From positions 483,501 to 547,500 of the forward strand of contig NZ_CP121113.1 of NCBI RefSeq assembly GCF_029581395.1: a stretch of 64,000 nucleotides of DNA, read 5' to 3'. Under the pieces are notes generated by a model, which saw only the letters and a list, made by a program, of their open reading frames with translations, was not told the origin of the DNA and did not search any database. The stretch comes from Roseinatronobacter sp. S2. GTDB lineage: Bacteria > Pseudomonadota > Alphaproteobacteria > Rhodobacterales > Rhodobacteraceae. Positions 9,245 to 19,199 of this stretch are shown here, in pieces (within the stretch, counting starts at the first letter, position 1; each line of letters opens with the position of its first letter). The position numbers and the translations under genes are program-made.

Positions 9245-10009
9245 ATGACGACCATAACCTTCTTTAGCCCAAAGGGCGGCGCGGGCCGGACCACGGCGGT
9301 CATGGCGATGGCCTCCGCGATCCTCGAGGAGAATAAACTGAAACCTGCCGTTATCGACATGACGGAAGAAGCCGGGCCCCTCGGTCATGGCAAACCATCG
9401 TCGTTGACCATGTGGGAAAGAAAGATGGTCAAGTGCGGATATAGCTTCGATGATTTTAGGGTTGAGGAAGTCTATGATTTTGAAAGCATGATCCGTGCGG
9501 ACTGCGAGTGTGAGTTTAGTGAGTTCGCTTACCAACTTGTAGATACGCCAAAGCGTCCCAATGAACTCGTGCTGAACAAGGTAGGACGCAGCGATTTGAT
9601 CATCGTGCCCTTCAAGAATGCTGCAGAAGCGGCACTGATAAGTAAATGGCTGGCGAAGCACTTGGAAAAGAAGCAGCTGATCCATGGCTTGGCGACTGCC
9701 ATCGAAACCGAAGATGACTACTTGCTGGCAAGGAGGGCCTTTGCTGGGTTTCCCGTGTTGCAAACCTATCTGCCAAATGTGCAAATATTCAAACGGCAAC
9801 CAGAATTCGGACATCTGTTCAGCATCGAACCACGTGAGGCAGATCCCGCAAACCCGACGCCTGAGGAAATGCGTATCAGATTTCTGTATGACGAAGGCTG
9901 CAGGTCAGCACAGGATCTCTGGGATGAGGTACGTTGGATTATTCACGAGGATGAAGAACGAAAGCGGGAGGCAAGGAACGTGATCGATCGTCGCAAGGTA
10001 ATCCGATGA
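9245..10009 (+). CDS. ParA/VirC1-like P-loop ATPase
   Basis: The 254-residue protein opens with a deviant Walker A motif (FFSPKGGAGRTTAVMAMA) that keeps the ParA signature Lys but has Arg where GKT Lys is usual. Walker B-like QLVDTPKRP follows. N-terminal layout and size resemble VirC1 and solo ParA proteins of plasmids and integrative elements. No parB or centromere-like repeats are adjacent. Expression is probably repressed from the operator just upstream. It most likely belongs to the maintenance functions of the island rather than to the nuclease system. Confidence 0.75.
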   Translation: MTTITFFSPKGGAGRTTAVMAMASAILEENKLKPAVIDMTEEAGPLGHGKPSSLTMWERKMVKCGYSFDDFRVEEVYDFESMIRADCECEFSEFAYQLVDTPKRPNELVLNKVGRSDLIIVPFKNAAEAALISKWLAKHLEKKQLIHGLATAIETEDDYLLARRAFAGFPVLQTYLPNVQIFKRQPEFGHLFSIEPREADPANPTPEEMRIRFLYDEGCRSAQDLWDEVRWIIHEDEERKREARNVIDRRKVIR

Positions 10010-10140
10010 TGTCGAATTTCGAGGTACAAGCAACGTGTCGACTGCCATCCGAAAGCGACACAAACCTATGGATTCTCTGACTCCTGTCGGTAGGCCGTGC
10101 CAAGCAATCCCAACTCAAATGCCAAGCATTTCCGACCCAA

Positions 10141-10176
10141 ACCTGACCTTCGCTGCCGGACGCACGAAGGTCAGGT
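10141..10176. repeat. 12-bp perfect inverted repeat
   Basis: Arms 10141-10152 (ACCTGACCTTCG) and 10165-10176 are perfect inverse complements around a 12-base loop. The string GACCTTCGCTGC recurs directly at 10191. No T-run follows, so it is a poor intrinsic terminator. It lies 130 bp beyond the ParA-like gene in a gene-free stretch (10010-10276). Confidence 0.7.
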
Positions 10177-10276
10177 GAGCGGGAAAAACGGACCTTCGCT
10201 GCGACTACAGCAACTTCCGCTTTCAGGGTGCCTTTCAATAAACCGTCATTTTAAGTAGCCTGCACTCCGCCGCCAT

Positions 10277-10633
10277 TTAAGAAAACCCACCGCCATTCCA
10301 AAAAGAATAAACTACATAGAGGCTGCCAACTGCGCTCCCTGTGAGTAGGCAATACCGTCTTTGCCACGGGATTGGATCGATCCGGCGCTTAGTGAGCGGG
10401 GGCTTGCCACGCCACTTACGCCAAAGAGCAACCAGACCATAAACAAGGCCTTCGAAAAACATGTGGATCAGCAACAACGGCCAAAAAATCGCGATGATCA
10501 TCCAGCCGAAATCAAACAAGACAAAGACTAAGACTCCGGTGATAAGCGCTCCCATAAACAACCCGAGCAGTAGCCCGCCGACAATCCAAGGGATATCACT
10601 GTGCTGATAGGGTCGAGTTGGGCGGTCGCTCAT
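10277..10633 (-). CDS. Small two-helix membrane protein, hypothetical
   Basis: From the Met at 10633 the product is about 118 residues (MSDRPTRPYQHSD...). It has two long hydrophobic segments: VGGLLLGLFMGALITGVLVF, and a region around MIIAIFWPLLLIHMFFEGLV. A basic stretch and a short third hydrophobic region near the C-terminus follow. The frame is open to 10729, so an upstream start is possible, but no convincing ribosome-binding site supports either. I recognise no family. Nothing ties it to the nearby genes apart from location. Confidence 0.5.
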   Translation of the reverse strand: MSDRPTRPYQHSDIPWIVGGLLLGLFMGALITGVLVFVLFDFGWMIIAIFWPLLLIHMFFEGLVYGLVALWRKWRGKPPLTKRRIDPIPWQRRYCLLTGSAVGSLYVVYSFWNGGGFS

Positions 10634-10729
10634 GTCAGGAGGATCAGTTGCATGCAGGTGTGGCCTTTGGATAAGCGGGTCGTTTCCACCATAATTTCTG
10701 AAAAATCTTGTACCACAAGCCCTTGGCAA

Positions 10730-11447
10730 AAAGCACTTTTATTTGTTACGTTTTTGGCGGCACTGGGAATAGCAGACACTCGCGCAAGCCGCAGCATTGG
10801 TCAGTTTGGGCTCTTTTTCCTCTTTCGCTACATGACGCGCTAAGGTCCGTTTCTGTCTGATGGGCCACTTGGGTCAGAAATCTGACACAAATGTCGGTTT
10901 TGCATGGCATTTGACACCACGGTGCGACCCGCACATCTCCTTCTTCACCTATGTTGCCCCTTCCCACGGAAATGAAGCGAAGCAGTTCGTCCCGTCATAC
11001 GAACACGCTGGTAAACAGCTGCTCATTCTCGAAAACACGATCACCGAGGACCAAAGACAGCTTCAGCTGGTTGGCGGCGTCCTTCGGAGGGTCAAAGCAT
11101 CACTCGATGGGATTTATACGGGATACCCGTATGTGGCGCAAACTACGGAAATTCAGCAGAAAGGCATGGAGGATACGTCGTACTGGCTCATCTTACTAAC
11201 CCCGCCAGCACCGCATAGAGTTGGACCGTCAGATTGTCGAAGCCCCGACAGGCGAGTAGGACGCGGAACGTTCCCACATGGATCTTTGACCGAATTGACT
11301 TCGGCCGTTACCATTTGATTGCACAGATGCCAAAAGCCGGGATCGCCAATATGACGACTAAACCGACAGTCCAGACAGGTCAGGATTCCAACGAGATATC
11401 GTATGGCGTTCGCATCCGGCGATTACACATCTCACCCGGAAAATCAC
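10730..11447. other. 718-bp stretch without a recognisable gene
   Basis: Several overlapping open frames (for example 10860-11318) exist on both strands. None has a ribosome-binding site, family motif or convincing codon use. I treat the stretch as degraded island DNA. It ends at the TTAG target duplication of the second IS copy. Confidence 0.5.
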
Positions 11448-11451
11448 TTAG

Positions 11452-12817
11452 CAGGCCGCTGAAATAGTCCTGTCTCGACAGCGGTTTGAGAACATGATTC
11501 ACTCTTTGCACTGTAACGGCGGGGGTGACGATGCGCGGGACGGACGGGACGAGCGGGTCGCTGTTCAGCTATGTTGATCTGGAGGAGCGCATTCCGGTGC
11601 GGCACCCTTTGCGCAAGATCCGTCAGGTGGTGAATGACGCGCTCGCCAGTCTCGATGCCGAGTTCGAGGCGCTTTACACCGATTTCGGCCGCCCTTCGAT
11701 CCCGCCGGAACGGCTGATCCGGGCCAGCCTGCTGCAACTCCTGTTCTCGGTCCGATCCGAGCGTCAGTTGATGGAGCAGATGAATTACAACCTGATGTTC
11801 CGCTGGTTTGTCGGGCTGGGTATCGATGATCCCGTCTGGGTCCCGACCGTCTTCACGAAGAACCGCGACCGGCTGCTGAGCACGCAGATGTCGCGCAAGG
11901 TGATGGCGGCGATTCTGGCCCATCGCGAGGTCGCGCCGCTTCTGTCGGACGACCACTTCTCGGTCGATGGCACGCTGGTGAAGGCTTGGGCGTCGATGAA
12001 GAGCTTCCAGCCGAAGGCAGAGACCACCCCGCCTGACGATGACGGGCCATGCGATCCACTCGCCCAGATGCCACGCTTGAGCCCGCGCCTTCCGAGACCC
12101 AACCGAGACCGACCCGATGCCCCGCACCACCAAACCCCACCGCAATGCCGAAGTCGATTTCAAGGGCGAGAAACGGTCCAATGCCACCCACGCCTCGACC
12201 ACCGACCCGGACGCGCGCCTTTACAAGAAGTCCCCGGGGCACCGGGGCGATGCTTTGCTTCATCGGGCATGCGCTGATGGAGAACCGGAGTGGGCTGATC
12301 GTGCAAGGCGACCTGACCCAGGCTGACGGCCATGCCGAACGTACGGCCGCCCTGGACATGGTTCATCGCCATTCCCCTGGATCGACCCGGCAGATGACGC
12401 TGGGGGCCGACAAGGGGTATGACGCGGGTGGGTTCGTTGCCGACCTGCGCAAAGCCTGCGTCACGCCCCATATCGCCCAGAAAACGAGATATTCAGCAAT
12501 CGATGGCCGAACCACCCGACATGCCGGTTACGCCCTGTCCCAGAAGCACCGAAAGAAAATTGAAGAGGCGTTCGGCTGGGCGAAAACCGTCGGCGGCATG
12601 GCACAGACCATGTATCGCGGCGTCGATCGCGTCCGGTCGCGGTTCATCCTGACAATGGCCGCCAACAACCTCGCAAGACTGCCCCGGTTGCTGGCTGTGT
12701 GACGCGGAAGAACCGCACCTGGCGCGTATGTCGAACGCGCCGACAGACATCGCAATCCCCCGACCCAGCCCTGATGAAGGGACAGCCTTCCGGCTCAGGG
12801 ACTATTTCAGCGCCCTG
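11452..12817 (+). mobile_element. IS5-family insertion sequence, copy 2 (complete, 1366 bp)
   Basis: Terminal inverted repeats lie at 11452-11470 and 12799-12817 (consensus CAGGNCGCTGAAATAGTCC, one mismatch). They are flanked by 4-bp TTAG duplications at 11448-11451 and 12818-12821. Size, DDE transposase and YTAR target place it in the IS5 group. Matching duplications on both sides suggest a simple insertion of this copy. It is nearly identical to copy 1 but lies in opposite orientation, so recombination between the two would invert the intervening 10 kb. Confidence 0.95.
11525..12702 (+). pseudogene. IS5-family DDE transposase, copy 2, frameshifted
   Basis: The N-terminal half starts at 11525 (MTMRGTDG...) and holds the first catalytic Asp (VDGTLVKAW). 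Relative to copy 1 it lacks one C in a CCCC run near 12063 and another near 12107, so the frame is broken twice. The C-terminal half reads on in another frame with FIGHALMENR, GADKGYD (second Asp) and KKIEEAFGWAK (Glu), ending at 12702. All DDE residues are encoded, but no single frame joins them. This copy is probably not autonomous. Confidence 0.87.
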
Positions 12818-12825
12818 TTAGGTAC

Positions 12826-13302
12826 GTGGCGCTGTCGGACATGCACCCAGCGGATGCGCAACGGTTTGCAAGATTTATCGCCCCCTGCGCTTGCCCTACC
12901 GTTGAAGGAGAACAGGCGTTTTATCTCCACGATTGGGAACGCTGGAACCGCGCCGAAAGCGGAGAAGCCACACCGCCGCACAAACGCCCCCGAATGACGA
13001 CCTTGCAGGCCTATGCCGCCCAGAGCTCGGTCAGCTACGGAGAGATCAGCGAAGAGCGGTTTGCTGAAATTGTCCGTGGCGATGCGCCAACACAGAGCGA
13101 GAAAGTCAGCGTCTGTCAGGGCCTGACCGAGATGCATGCCGCGTCGATCAATCAGAACAGCGCGAACGAACTGGCGGCGGAACTGGGCATGACACGCGCG
13201 GCGCTGGAAGCCCGCTGTCAGGAACTTTGCGGGGTGGCGATGGGCGCGCATGCATTTCCAGCCGAGTTGCCAGTGCCACCCGTATGGCTAGGTGACACAT
13301 GA
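12826..13302 (+). CDS. Hypothetical protein, probably 5'-truncated by the IS
   Basis: The 158-residue frame starts at a GTG only 5 bp after the IS target duplication and stays open into the IS. The native 5' end is therefore probably lost. The sequence is rich in Ala and Glu, has no membrane segment, and contains a possible HTH-like stretch (SANELAAELGMTRAALEARCQ) near its C-terminus. I recognise no family. Base composition resembles the core more than the AT-rich defence genes. Confidence 0.45.
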   Translation: MALSDMHPADAQRFARFIAPCACPTVEGEQAFYLHDWERWNRAESGEATPPHKRPRMTTLQAYAAQSSVSYGEISEERFAEIVRGDAPTQSEKVSVCQGLTEMHAASINQNSANELAAELGMTRAALEARCQELCGVAMGAHAFPAELPVPPVWLGDT

Positions 13303-13599
13303 GTTAAGCCGTCACGGCACGTTAAAGTAAACGAAAAGGGCTGTTTAGAGGCGGAACAGCAACTGATTCCTCACATCACGACGATTCTCTGCGTGAGTAG
13401 AGTTTTCGATCCAATCCACACTGGCCAAATTCTTACCGAACCAAGCTTTAAGAGAAAGCCATGAGGAGTTCGAAACCATCACCTTCCGCCCTCCAGCACT
13501 CCCCAAAGTGCTCAAAGGACAAAAACTCTGACGAAAATGGACAAAACCTTGACGCCAGAGTCCAAAAGCCAAGGCTCATCACACAATTTTTTCAGATAA
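13303..13599. other. Gene-free junction between island and tRNA-Lys
   Basis: The stretch has no convincing gene. A 75-codon minus-strand frame at 13345-13572 has no family match that I can see. This is where an integrase remnant or attachment-site repeat would be expected, but I could not find a second copy of the tRNA 3' end within the window. Confidence 0.45.
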
Positions 13600-13675
13600 T
13601 GGTGAGCCGGACAGGATTCGAACCTGTGACCCGCTGATTAAAAGTCAGCTGCTCTACCAACTGAGCTACCGGCCC
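13600..13675 (-). tRNA. tRNA-Lys (anticodon TTT)
   Basis: The reverse strand reads GGGCCGGTAGCTCAG... and folds into a standard cloverleaf. It has a D-loop, an anticodon stem with loop CTTTTAA (anticodon TTT), a GGTTCGAATCC T-arm, an acceptor stem closing on CCGGCTC, and an encoded CCA. The 3' end faces the accessory island, the usual geometry for integration of mobile elements at tRNA genes. Confidence 0.97.
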
Positions 13676-13807
13676 ACACATGTCGGGCTACTTAGAAAAG
13701 CGCGGCCACCGGGTCAAGGACGAAATGCGCTTTTTGCACAGTAATTGGGATCAATGTTGAAATGATGTCTGGTCAGCGTGCCGCACGCCTCTTATATCGC
13801 GGCCATG

Positions 13808-14638
13808 ATGGACATGAATACCCCCCTGGCCTTTGTCAAAATGCATGGCGCTGGCAATGATTTTGTCATTATCGACTCGCTGCACCGTGCAGGCGGGGTG
13901 ATGACGGCTGCGCTGGCTGCGGCTATTGGCGACCGTCATCGCGGGGTGGGGTTTGACCAGCTTGCGGAATTGCGCCCCTCGGACACCGCCGATCTGGACC
14001 TTGATTTCTGGAATGCCGACGGATCGCGGGCAGGGGCGTGCGGCAATGCAACGCGCTGTGTCGCGCATATGGTCATGGCGGCGCGCGGGCTGGACCGGCT
14101 GCGTATTCGCACCGCGCGCGGTGTGCTGATTGCCGAAAACCGGCAGGGGCAGATATGGGTGAATATGGGCGCGCCGCTGCTGAACTGGCAAGATATTCCG
14201 CTGGCGCAGGATTGTGAAACCGATCATTTGCCAATAGCAGGCGACCCCGCAGCCGTTGGCATGGGCAACCCGCATTGCGTTTTCTTCGTGGCCGACGCAG
14301 ACAGCGCGCCGGTGGCCGAACAGGGTCGCAAGACCGAACACCACCCGCTGTTCCCGCAATCCACCAATGTGGAATTTGCCAGCGTGACTGCACTGGACCA
14401 CCTGCGCCTGCGCGTGTGGGAACGTGGCACAGGCATAACGCTTGCCTGCGGGTCGGGTGCCTGCGCGACCGCTGTGGCCGCGCACCGGCGCGGGCTGACA
14501 GGACGGCAGGTGCGCATTGATGCCGATGGCGGGCAGTTGCTGGTTGACTGGCGCGACGACGGCGTGTGGCTGTCCGGCCCTGTGGCGCATGTGTTTGACG
14601 CCACGCTGCCCGCTGAATTCCTTGCGGGTCTTGCATGA
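13808..14638 (+). CDS. dapF: Diaminopimelate epimerase
   Basis: This enzyme converts LL- to meso-diaminopimelate in the lysine and peptidoglycan pathway. The N-terminal signature [15 protein letters not shown] is present. The two catalytic cysteines are visible in [10 protein letters not shown] and [10 protein letters not shown]. At about 276 residues it is full length. Several Met codons cluster at the start (13778, 13805, 13808, 13814) without a clear ribosome-binding site; I chose 13808 by family length. The stop overlaps the start of mtaB (ATGA), so the two are co-translated. Confidence 0.95.
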   Translation: MDMNTPLAFVKMHGAGNDFVIIDSLHRAGGVMTAALAAAIGDRHRGVGFDQLAELRPSDTADLDLDFWNADGSRAGACGNATRCVAHMVMAARGLDRLRIRTARGVLIAENRQGQIWVNMGAPLLNWQDIPLAQDCETDHLPIAGDPAAVGMGNPHCVFFVADADSAPVAEQGRKTEHHPLFPQSTNVEFASVTALDHLRLRVWERGTGITLACGSGACATAVAAHRRGLTGRQVRIDADGGQLLVDWRDDGVWLSGPVAHVFDATLPAEFLAGLA

Positions 14639-15888
14639 GCGCGCCTGTCTTCACAACCTTGGGCTGTCGCCTGAACGCTTACGAGACAGAGGCGATGAAG
14701 GCCCTTGCCGAAGCCGCTGGCGTTCAAGGCGCCGTGGTGGTCAATACCTGCGCGGTCACCGCCGAAGCGGTGCGCAAGGCGCGGCAGGAAATCCGCCGCC
14801 TGCGTCGTGAACACCCCGATGCGCCGATTATCGTGACCGGATGTGCCGCGCAAACCGAACCCGAAACATTTGCCGCAATGCCCGAAGTGACCCGCGTTAT
14901 CGGCAACACCGAAAAAATGCAGGCCGCCACATGGGCGCAACTGACCCCCGACCTGATAGGGACGACCGAACGCGTGCAGGTTGATGACATCATGTCGGTG
15001 CGCGAAACCGCAGGCCATCTGATTGACGGGTTCGGCACCCGCGCGCGCGCCTATGTGCAGGTGCAAAACGGCTGTGACCATCGCTGCACGTTTTGTATCA
15101 TCCCGTTCGGGCGTGGCAATTCGCGGTCTGTGCCTGCGGGCGTGGTGGTGGAGCAGATCAAGCGGCTGGTCGGCCAGGGTTATAACGAGGTGGTTCTGAC
15201 GGGCGTGGACCTGACAAGCTGGGGCGCGGATTTGCCAGCGACCCCGCGTCTGGGCGATCTGGTGCGCCGTATCCTGAAACTGGTGCCCGATCTGGCCCGC
15301 CTGCGCATTTCGTCGATTGACTCGATCGAGGCAGACCCCGCGCTGATGGAAGCCATCGCGACCGAGGCCCGGCTGATGCCGCATCTGCACCTGTCGTTGC
15401 AGGCGGGCGATGATATGATTCTGAAGCGCATGAAGCGCCGCCATCTGCGCGATGACGCGATCCGCTTTTGCGAAGATGCCCGCAGCCTGCGCCCTGACAT
15501 GGTGTTTGGTGCGGACATCATTGCGGGCTTTCCCACGGAAACCGACGCGATGTTTGCCAATTCCCTGAAGCTGGTGGATGAATGCGGCCTGACTTTCCTG
15601 CATGTGTTCCCCTTCAGCCCGCGCAAGGGCACGCCAGCGGCCCGCATGCCGCAGCTGGGGGGCAAGACCATTCGTGACCGTGCCGCACGCCTGCGCGATG
15701 CGGGGGCGCGTGCCTGCGCTGCGCATCTGGCCGCCCAGCAGGGCAAGCGGCACCGTGTGTTGATGGAAAACCCCCATATGGGCCGCACAGAGCAATTCAC
15801 CGAGGTGGATTTTACAACCGCGCAGCCCGTTGGTGCGATTGTGGATGTTGCGATCACCGGCAAAAGCGATACCCGCCTTCTTGCCTGA
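14635..15888 (+). CDS. mtaB: tRNA t6A37 methylthiotransferase MtaB
   Basis: This radical-SAM enzyme converts t6A to ms2t6A at position 37 of ANN-decoding tRNAs. The N-terminal UPF0004 domain carries three cluster cysteines ([23 protein letters not shown]). The radical-SAM motif CDHRCTFC follows near residue 150. A TRAM-like tail ([22 protein letters not shown]) closes the 417-residue protein, the normal family length. It overlaps dapF by 4 bp; this dapF-mtaB pairing is common in related genera. Confidence 0.94.
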   Translation: MSAPVFTTLGCRLNAYETEAMKALAEAAGVQGAVVVNTCAVTAEAVRKARQEIRRLRREHPDAPIIVTGCAAQTEPETFAAMPEVTRVIGNTEKMQAATWAQLTPDLIGTTERVQVDDIMSVRETAGHLIDGFGTRARAYVQVQNGCDHRCTFCIIPFGRGNSRSVPAGVVVEQIKRLVGQGYNEVVLTGVDLTSWGADLPATPRLGDLVRRILKLVPDLARLRISSIDSIEADPALMEAIATEARLMPHLHLSLQAGDDMILKRMKRRHLRDDAIRFCEDARSLRPDMVFGADIIAGFPTETDAMFANSLKLVDECGLTFLHVFPFSPRKGTPAARMPQLGGKTIRDRAARLRDAGARACAAHLAAQQGKRHRVLMENPHMGRTEQFTEVDFTTAQPVGAIVDVAITGKSDTRLLA

Positions 15889-15975
15889 CCCCCTTGCGCC
15901 TGCGCGGTGGCGCTGTAGCTTGGCGCGGCCAGTTTAAGGCTGGCTGCCAGTTTCCAACCTACAAGGACCAAACCC

Positions 15976-16440
15976 ATGACCAACGCTATTGAAACCCGCC
16001 TGTCCGAACTTGGCCTGACCCTTCCGGACGCGCCTGCGCCTGCGGCCAATTATGTGCCGTTTGTTCAAAGCGGGGCGCTGGTTTTCGTGTCTGGCCAGAT
16101 CAGTTCAGGCGCGGATGGTTTGATTCGCGGCAAGCTGGGCGTGGATCTTGACGTGGCCCAAGGGGCTGAGGCCGCGAAAGCCTGCGCGCTGGCGCTGATT
16201 GCGCAGCTGCGTGTTGCCTGTGGCGGGGATTTGTCGCGCCTGAAGCGCGTGGTCAAGCTGACGGGTTTTGTCAACAGCACGCCCGATTTCACCGACCAGC
16301 CCAAGGTTGTGAATGGCGCGTCAGACCTGATGGTTGCCGTGTTCGGTGATGCAGGCCGCCATGCCCGCGCCGCTGTGGGTGCACCGTCCCTGCCAATGGG
16401 CGTCGCGGTCGAGATTGAAGGCATTTTTGAAATCGCCTGA
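15976..16440 (+). CDS. RidA/YjgF-family protein
   Basis: A 154-residue member of the YjgF/YER057c/UK114 family, which includes the enamine/imine deaminase RidA. Family landmarks are VFVSGQIS near the N-terminus and RAAVGAPSLPMGVAVEIEGIFE at the C-terminus. That C-terminal stretch has AVGAPSLPMG where RidA proper has RxxVxVxxLP with the substrate-binding Arg, so it belongs to a divergent subgroup and the deaminase activity is unproven. AAGGA precedes the ATG. A GC-rich hairpin follows the stop. Confidence 0.85.
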   Translation: MTNAIETRLSELGLTLPDAPAPAANYVPFVQSGALVFVSGQISSGADGLIRGKLGVDLDVAQGAEAAKACALALIAQLRVACGGDLSRLKRVVKLTGFVNSTPDFTDQPKVVNGASDLMVAVFGDAGRHARAAVGAPSLPMGVAVEIEGIFEIA

Positions 16441-16453
16441 CGCGACATGCTTT

Positions 16454-16486
16454 GGCGCGGCGCACAGGGCGCAAGCCCGCCGCGCC
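16454..16486. terminator. Hairpin downstream of the RidA-family gene
   Basis: Arms GGCGCGGCG (16454-16462) and CGCCGCGCC (16478-16486) are perfect inverse complements, 14 bp after the stop codon. No T-run follows. It may act with Rho or only stabilise the transcript end between two convergent genes. Confidence 0.5.
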
Positions 16487-16560
16487 ACAGCCGTGCAGCA
16501 GTATCTGTCAGATGGAACCACAAGGCTGGCTAGTTCCGGCCTTTTGCAGACATCGGTATA

Positions 16561-16752
16561 GCGCCCAAGGCGCGGAGCAAAGGCCGCAGGTGGCCCACGC
16601 CATCGGTGGGCCGTCCCGCGGCCTGCCGATTATTCTGCTGCCAAACCAAGCTTATGATCTTGGGAGTATGCAGCCCGCATAAAGTGAACTTCACCAATGC
16701 CGGATCGGCAGACCCCGGCCCACCGCTGGCGCGGGCTATGTCCAAGCGCGGA
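16561..16752 (-). repeat. ~190-bp interspersed repeat, copy A
   Basis: The reverse complement closely matches 37857-38046 and 45800-45990. Shared blocks include AGCCCGCGCC, CGGTGGGCCGGGG, CTGCCGATCC, GTTCACTTTATG, and ATCGGCAGGCCGCGGGACGG near the far end. The outer blocks are mutually inverted (GGTGGGCC...CTGCCGAT against ATCGGCAG...GGCCCACC), so the element can fold into one long hairpin. It lies between convergent ridA-like and tex genes. Confidence 0.9.
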
Positions 16753-16808
16753 TGACCGCTTCAGGCCAGCCCCCCAATCACGGTGCTTCAACCTGATCGG
16801 ATCAAATT

Positions 16809-19130
16809 CTAGCGTTTCTTCATCGCGGCCTGTAGCGCCGCGCCAAGACCGCCCATCTGGGGCGCGGTGTCTGCCTTGGGCTGTGGTTTAGCCTGTGGCT
16901 TTCCTTGCGATTTCGCGGCGGGTTTGGTGTTGTCGCGGCGCGCATCGCGTGAGGTAGCAGGGGCAGCGGCCGCAGCATCCGACGCGCCATCCTTGCGCAT
17001 TGTCAAGCCGATGCGTTTGCGCGGCACGTCTATGTCCACCACCCGCACGCGCACCACATCGCCGGTTTTCACCACCTCATGGGGGTCTTTTACAAAACGG
17101 TCGGCCAGTTGGCTGACATGCACCAGCCCGTCCTGATGCACGCCAATATCGACAAATGCCCCGAAGGCCGCGACATTGGTGACCGTGCCTTCCAGTGACA
17201 TGCCGGGCCGCAGATCGGTGATGGTGTCTATCCCGTCGGCGAAACTGGCGGTCTTGAATTCAGGGCGCGGGTCGCGTCCGGGTTTTTCCAGCTCGCTCAG
17301 AATGTCGCGGACGGTGGGCAGGCCGAAACTGTCATCGACAAAATCCGCCGGTTCCAGTGACCGCAGAACGGACGGTGCGGCCATCAGTGCAGTCAGGTCC
17401 TTGCCGGTTGCCTTGACGATGCGCCGCGCCAGTGCATAGGCTTCCGGGTGGACAGATGAAGCGTCCAGCGGTTCGGCCCCGTCGCGGATGCGCAAGAACC
17501 CCGCCGCCTGTTCAAAGGCTTTCGGGCCAAGGCGCGCAACCTTCAGCAATTCCTTGCGGGTTTTGAACGGGCCTGCTCCATCGCGGTGCGCCACAATGGC
17601 TTCGGCCAGTGTTTGCCCCAGCCCCGACACCCGCGCCAGCAGGGGCGGGGATGCGGTGTTCAGGTCCACACCGACTGCGTTCACTGCATCTTCGACCACG
17701 GCATCCAGCATCCGCGCAAGGCGGGACTGGTTCACATCATGCTGATACTGGCCCACGCCAATGCTTTTGGGGTCAATCTTGACCAGTTCGGCCAGCGGGT
17801 CCTGTAAGCGCCGTGCAATGGACACAGCGCCGCGCAAACTGACATCCAGATCAGGAAATTCCGCCGAGGCCAGCGCAGATGCCGAATAGACCGATGCGCC
17901 CGCTTCCGACACCACCACTTTGGCCGGTTTCGCGCTGCCCGGAAGCTGCGCCAGCAAATCCGTGACCATGCGTTCGCTTTCGCGGCTGGCCGTGCCGTTG
18001 CCGATGGCGATCAAGGCGACCTTGTGGCGGGCTATCAATGCAGCCAGCGTGGCCTGTGCGCCGCGCAGGTCATTCTTGGGCTGGAACGGATAGATTGTTG
18101 CTGTGTCCAGCAATTTGCCTGTCCCGTCCACCACTGCAACCTTGCAGCCGGTGCGAATGCCCGGATCAATGCCCAGCGTCACACGGTTGCCCGCAGGGGC
18201 GGCCAGTAACAGGTCGTGCAGGTTGCGCGCGAAAACGCGAATGGCCTCTTCTTCGGCGCGTTCGCGCAATTCGGCCATCAGGTCAATGCTTAGCGACAGT
18301 TTCAGCTTGATGCGCCATGTCCAGTCGCAGGCGGTGGCCAGCCAGTCGTCCGCCGCGCCACTGCCGCCAATACCCACAGTTGCGCGCACCATGCGTTCAA
18401 CGGGCGCGGTGTCTTGCAATGTCAGGTCAAGATGCAGGAATCCTTCGTTGCGGCCGCGCAGCATGGCAAGGGCGCGGTGGCTTGGGCAGGTTTTCAACGC
18501 TTCGGAATGCGCAAAATAATCGCTGAACTTCGCGCCCTCGGCTTCCTTGCCATCCGCGACAGTGGCGGTAATTGCGCCGTTGCTGCGCATATGGTCGCGC
18601 AAACGGCCCAGCAATGCGGCATCTTCCGACAGGCGTTCGGCCAGAATGTCGCGCGCGCCGGTCAGCGCGGCCTTGGTGTCGGGGACAGCGTCAGACACAT
18701 AGGCGCTCGCCAGTGCCTGTGGGTCGCGCCGTTCGGTCAGGATGGCATCCAGCAGGGGTTCCAGCCCGTTTTCGCGCGCGATCATCGCTTTTGTGCGGCG
18801 CTTGGGTTTATAGGGCAGATACAGGTCTTCAAGCGTGGCCTTGGTGTCGGCCCCTGCAAGCGCGCGCGCCAGATCATCGGTCAGCTTGCCCTGCTCGGAT
18901 ATGGATTTGACGATTGTGGTGCGCCGGTCTTCCAGCTCGCGCAGATAGGTCAGGCGTTCTGCCAGCAGGCGCAGTTGCGTGTCATCCAGCCCGCCGGTCA
19001 CTTCCTTGCGATAGCGTGCGATGAAGGGAACTGTGGCCCCTTCGTCCAGTAGCGCGATAGCGGCCTGCACCTGTTGCGGGCGGGCGTTGACATCTGTTGC
19101 AATGCGGGCGGCGATCTGGGGGGCGGTCAT
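16809..19130 (-). CDS. tex: Tex-family S1 RNA-binding transcription accessory protein
   Basis: Tex is a conserved nucleic-acid-binding protein affecting transcription and RNA turnover. The 773-residue product has the Tex N-terminal domain, a YqgF-like RNase H fold ([17 protein letters not shown]), helix-hairpin-helix segments ([18 protein letters not shown]) and an S1 domain near the C-terminus ([21 protein letters not shown]). A low-complexity Ala/Lys/Gln tail follows. The start at 19130 has AGGAG five bases upstream; the frame is open to 19193 but that part is not conserved in character. Confidence 0.95.
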   Translation of the reverse strand: MTAPQIAARIATDVNARPQQVQAAIALLDEGATVPFIARYRKEVTGGLDDTQLRLLAERLTYLRELEDRRTTIVKSISEQGKLTDDLARALAGADTKATLEDLYLPYKPKRRTKAMIARENGLEPLLDAILTERRDPQALASAYVSDAVPDTKAALTGARDILAERLSEDAALLGRLRDHMRSNGAITATVADGKEAEGAKFSDYFAHSEALKTCPSHRALAMLRGRNEGFLHLDLTLQDTAPVERMVRATVGIGGSGAADDWLATACDWTWRIKLKLSLSIDLMAELRERAEEEAIRVFARNLHDLLLAAPAGNRVTLGIDPGIRTGCKVAVVDGTGKLLDTATIYPFQPKNDLRGAQATLAALIARHKVALIAIGNGTASRESERMVTDLLAQLPGSAKPAKVVVSEAGASVYSASALASAEFPDLDVSLRGAVSIARRLQDPLAELVKIDPKSIGVGQYQHDVNQSRLARMLDAVVEDAVNAVGVDLNTASPPLLARVSGLGQTLAEAIVAHRDGAGPFKTRKELLKVARLGPKAFEQAAGFLRIRDGAEPLDASSVHPEAYALARRIVKATGKDLTALMAAPSVLRSLEPADFVDDSFGLPTVRDILSELEKPGRDPRPEFKTASFADGIDTITDLRPGMSLEGTVTNVAAFGAFVDIGVHQDGLVHVSQLADRFVKDPHEVVKTGDVVRVRVVDIDVPRKRIGLTMRKDGASDAAAAAPATSRDARRDNTKPAAKSQGKPQAKPQPKADTAPQMGGLGAALQAAMKKR

Positions 19131-19199
19131 GACACTCCTGAACAAATTTGGTCTGGGGAAGCCCTCGATACCTGCGGGCAAACACCACGGCAAGCCCTG

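Noticed and set aside
10860..11318. 152-codon plus-strand frame
   Set aside because: No ribosome-binding site, no family motif, and overlapping frames of similar length on both strands.
14224..15795. 523-codon minus-strand frame
   Set aside because: It lies antisense to dapF and mtaB and has His/Gln/Arg-rich low-quality composition.
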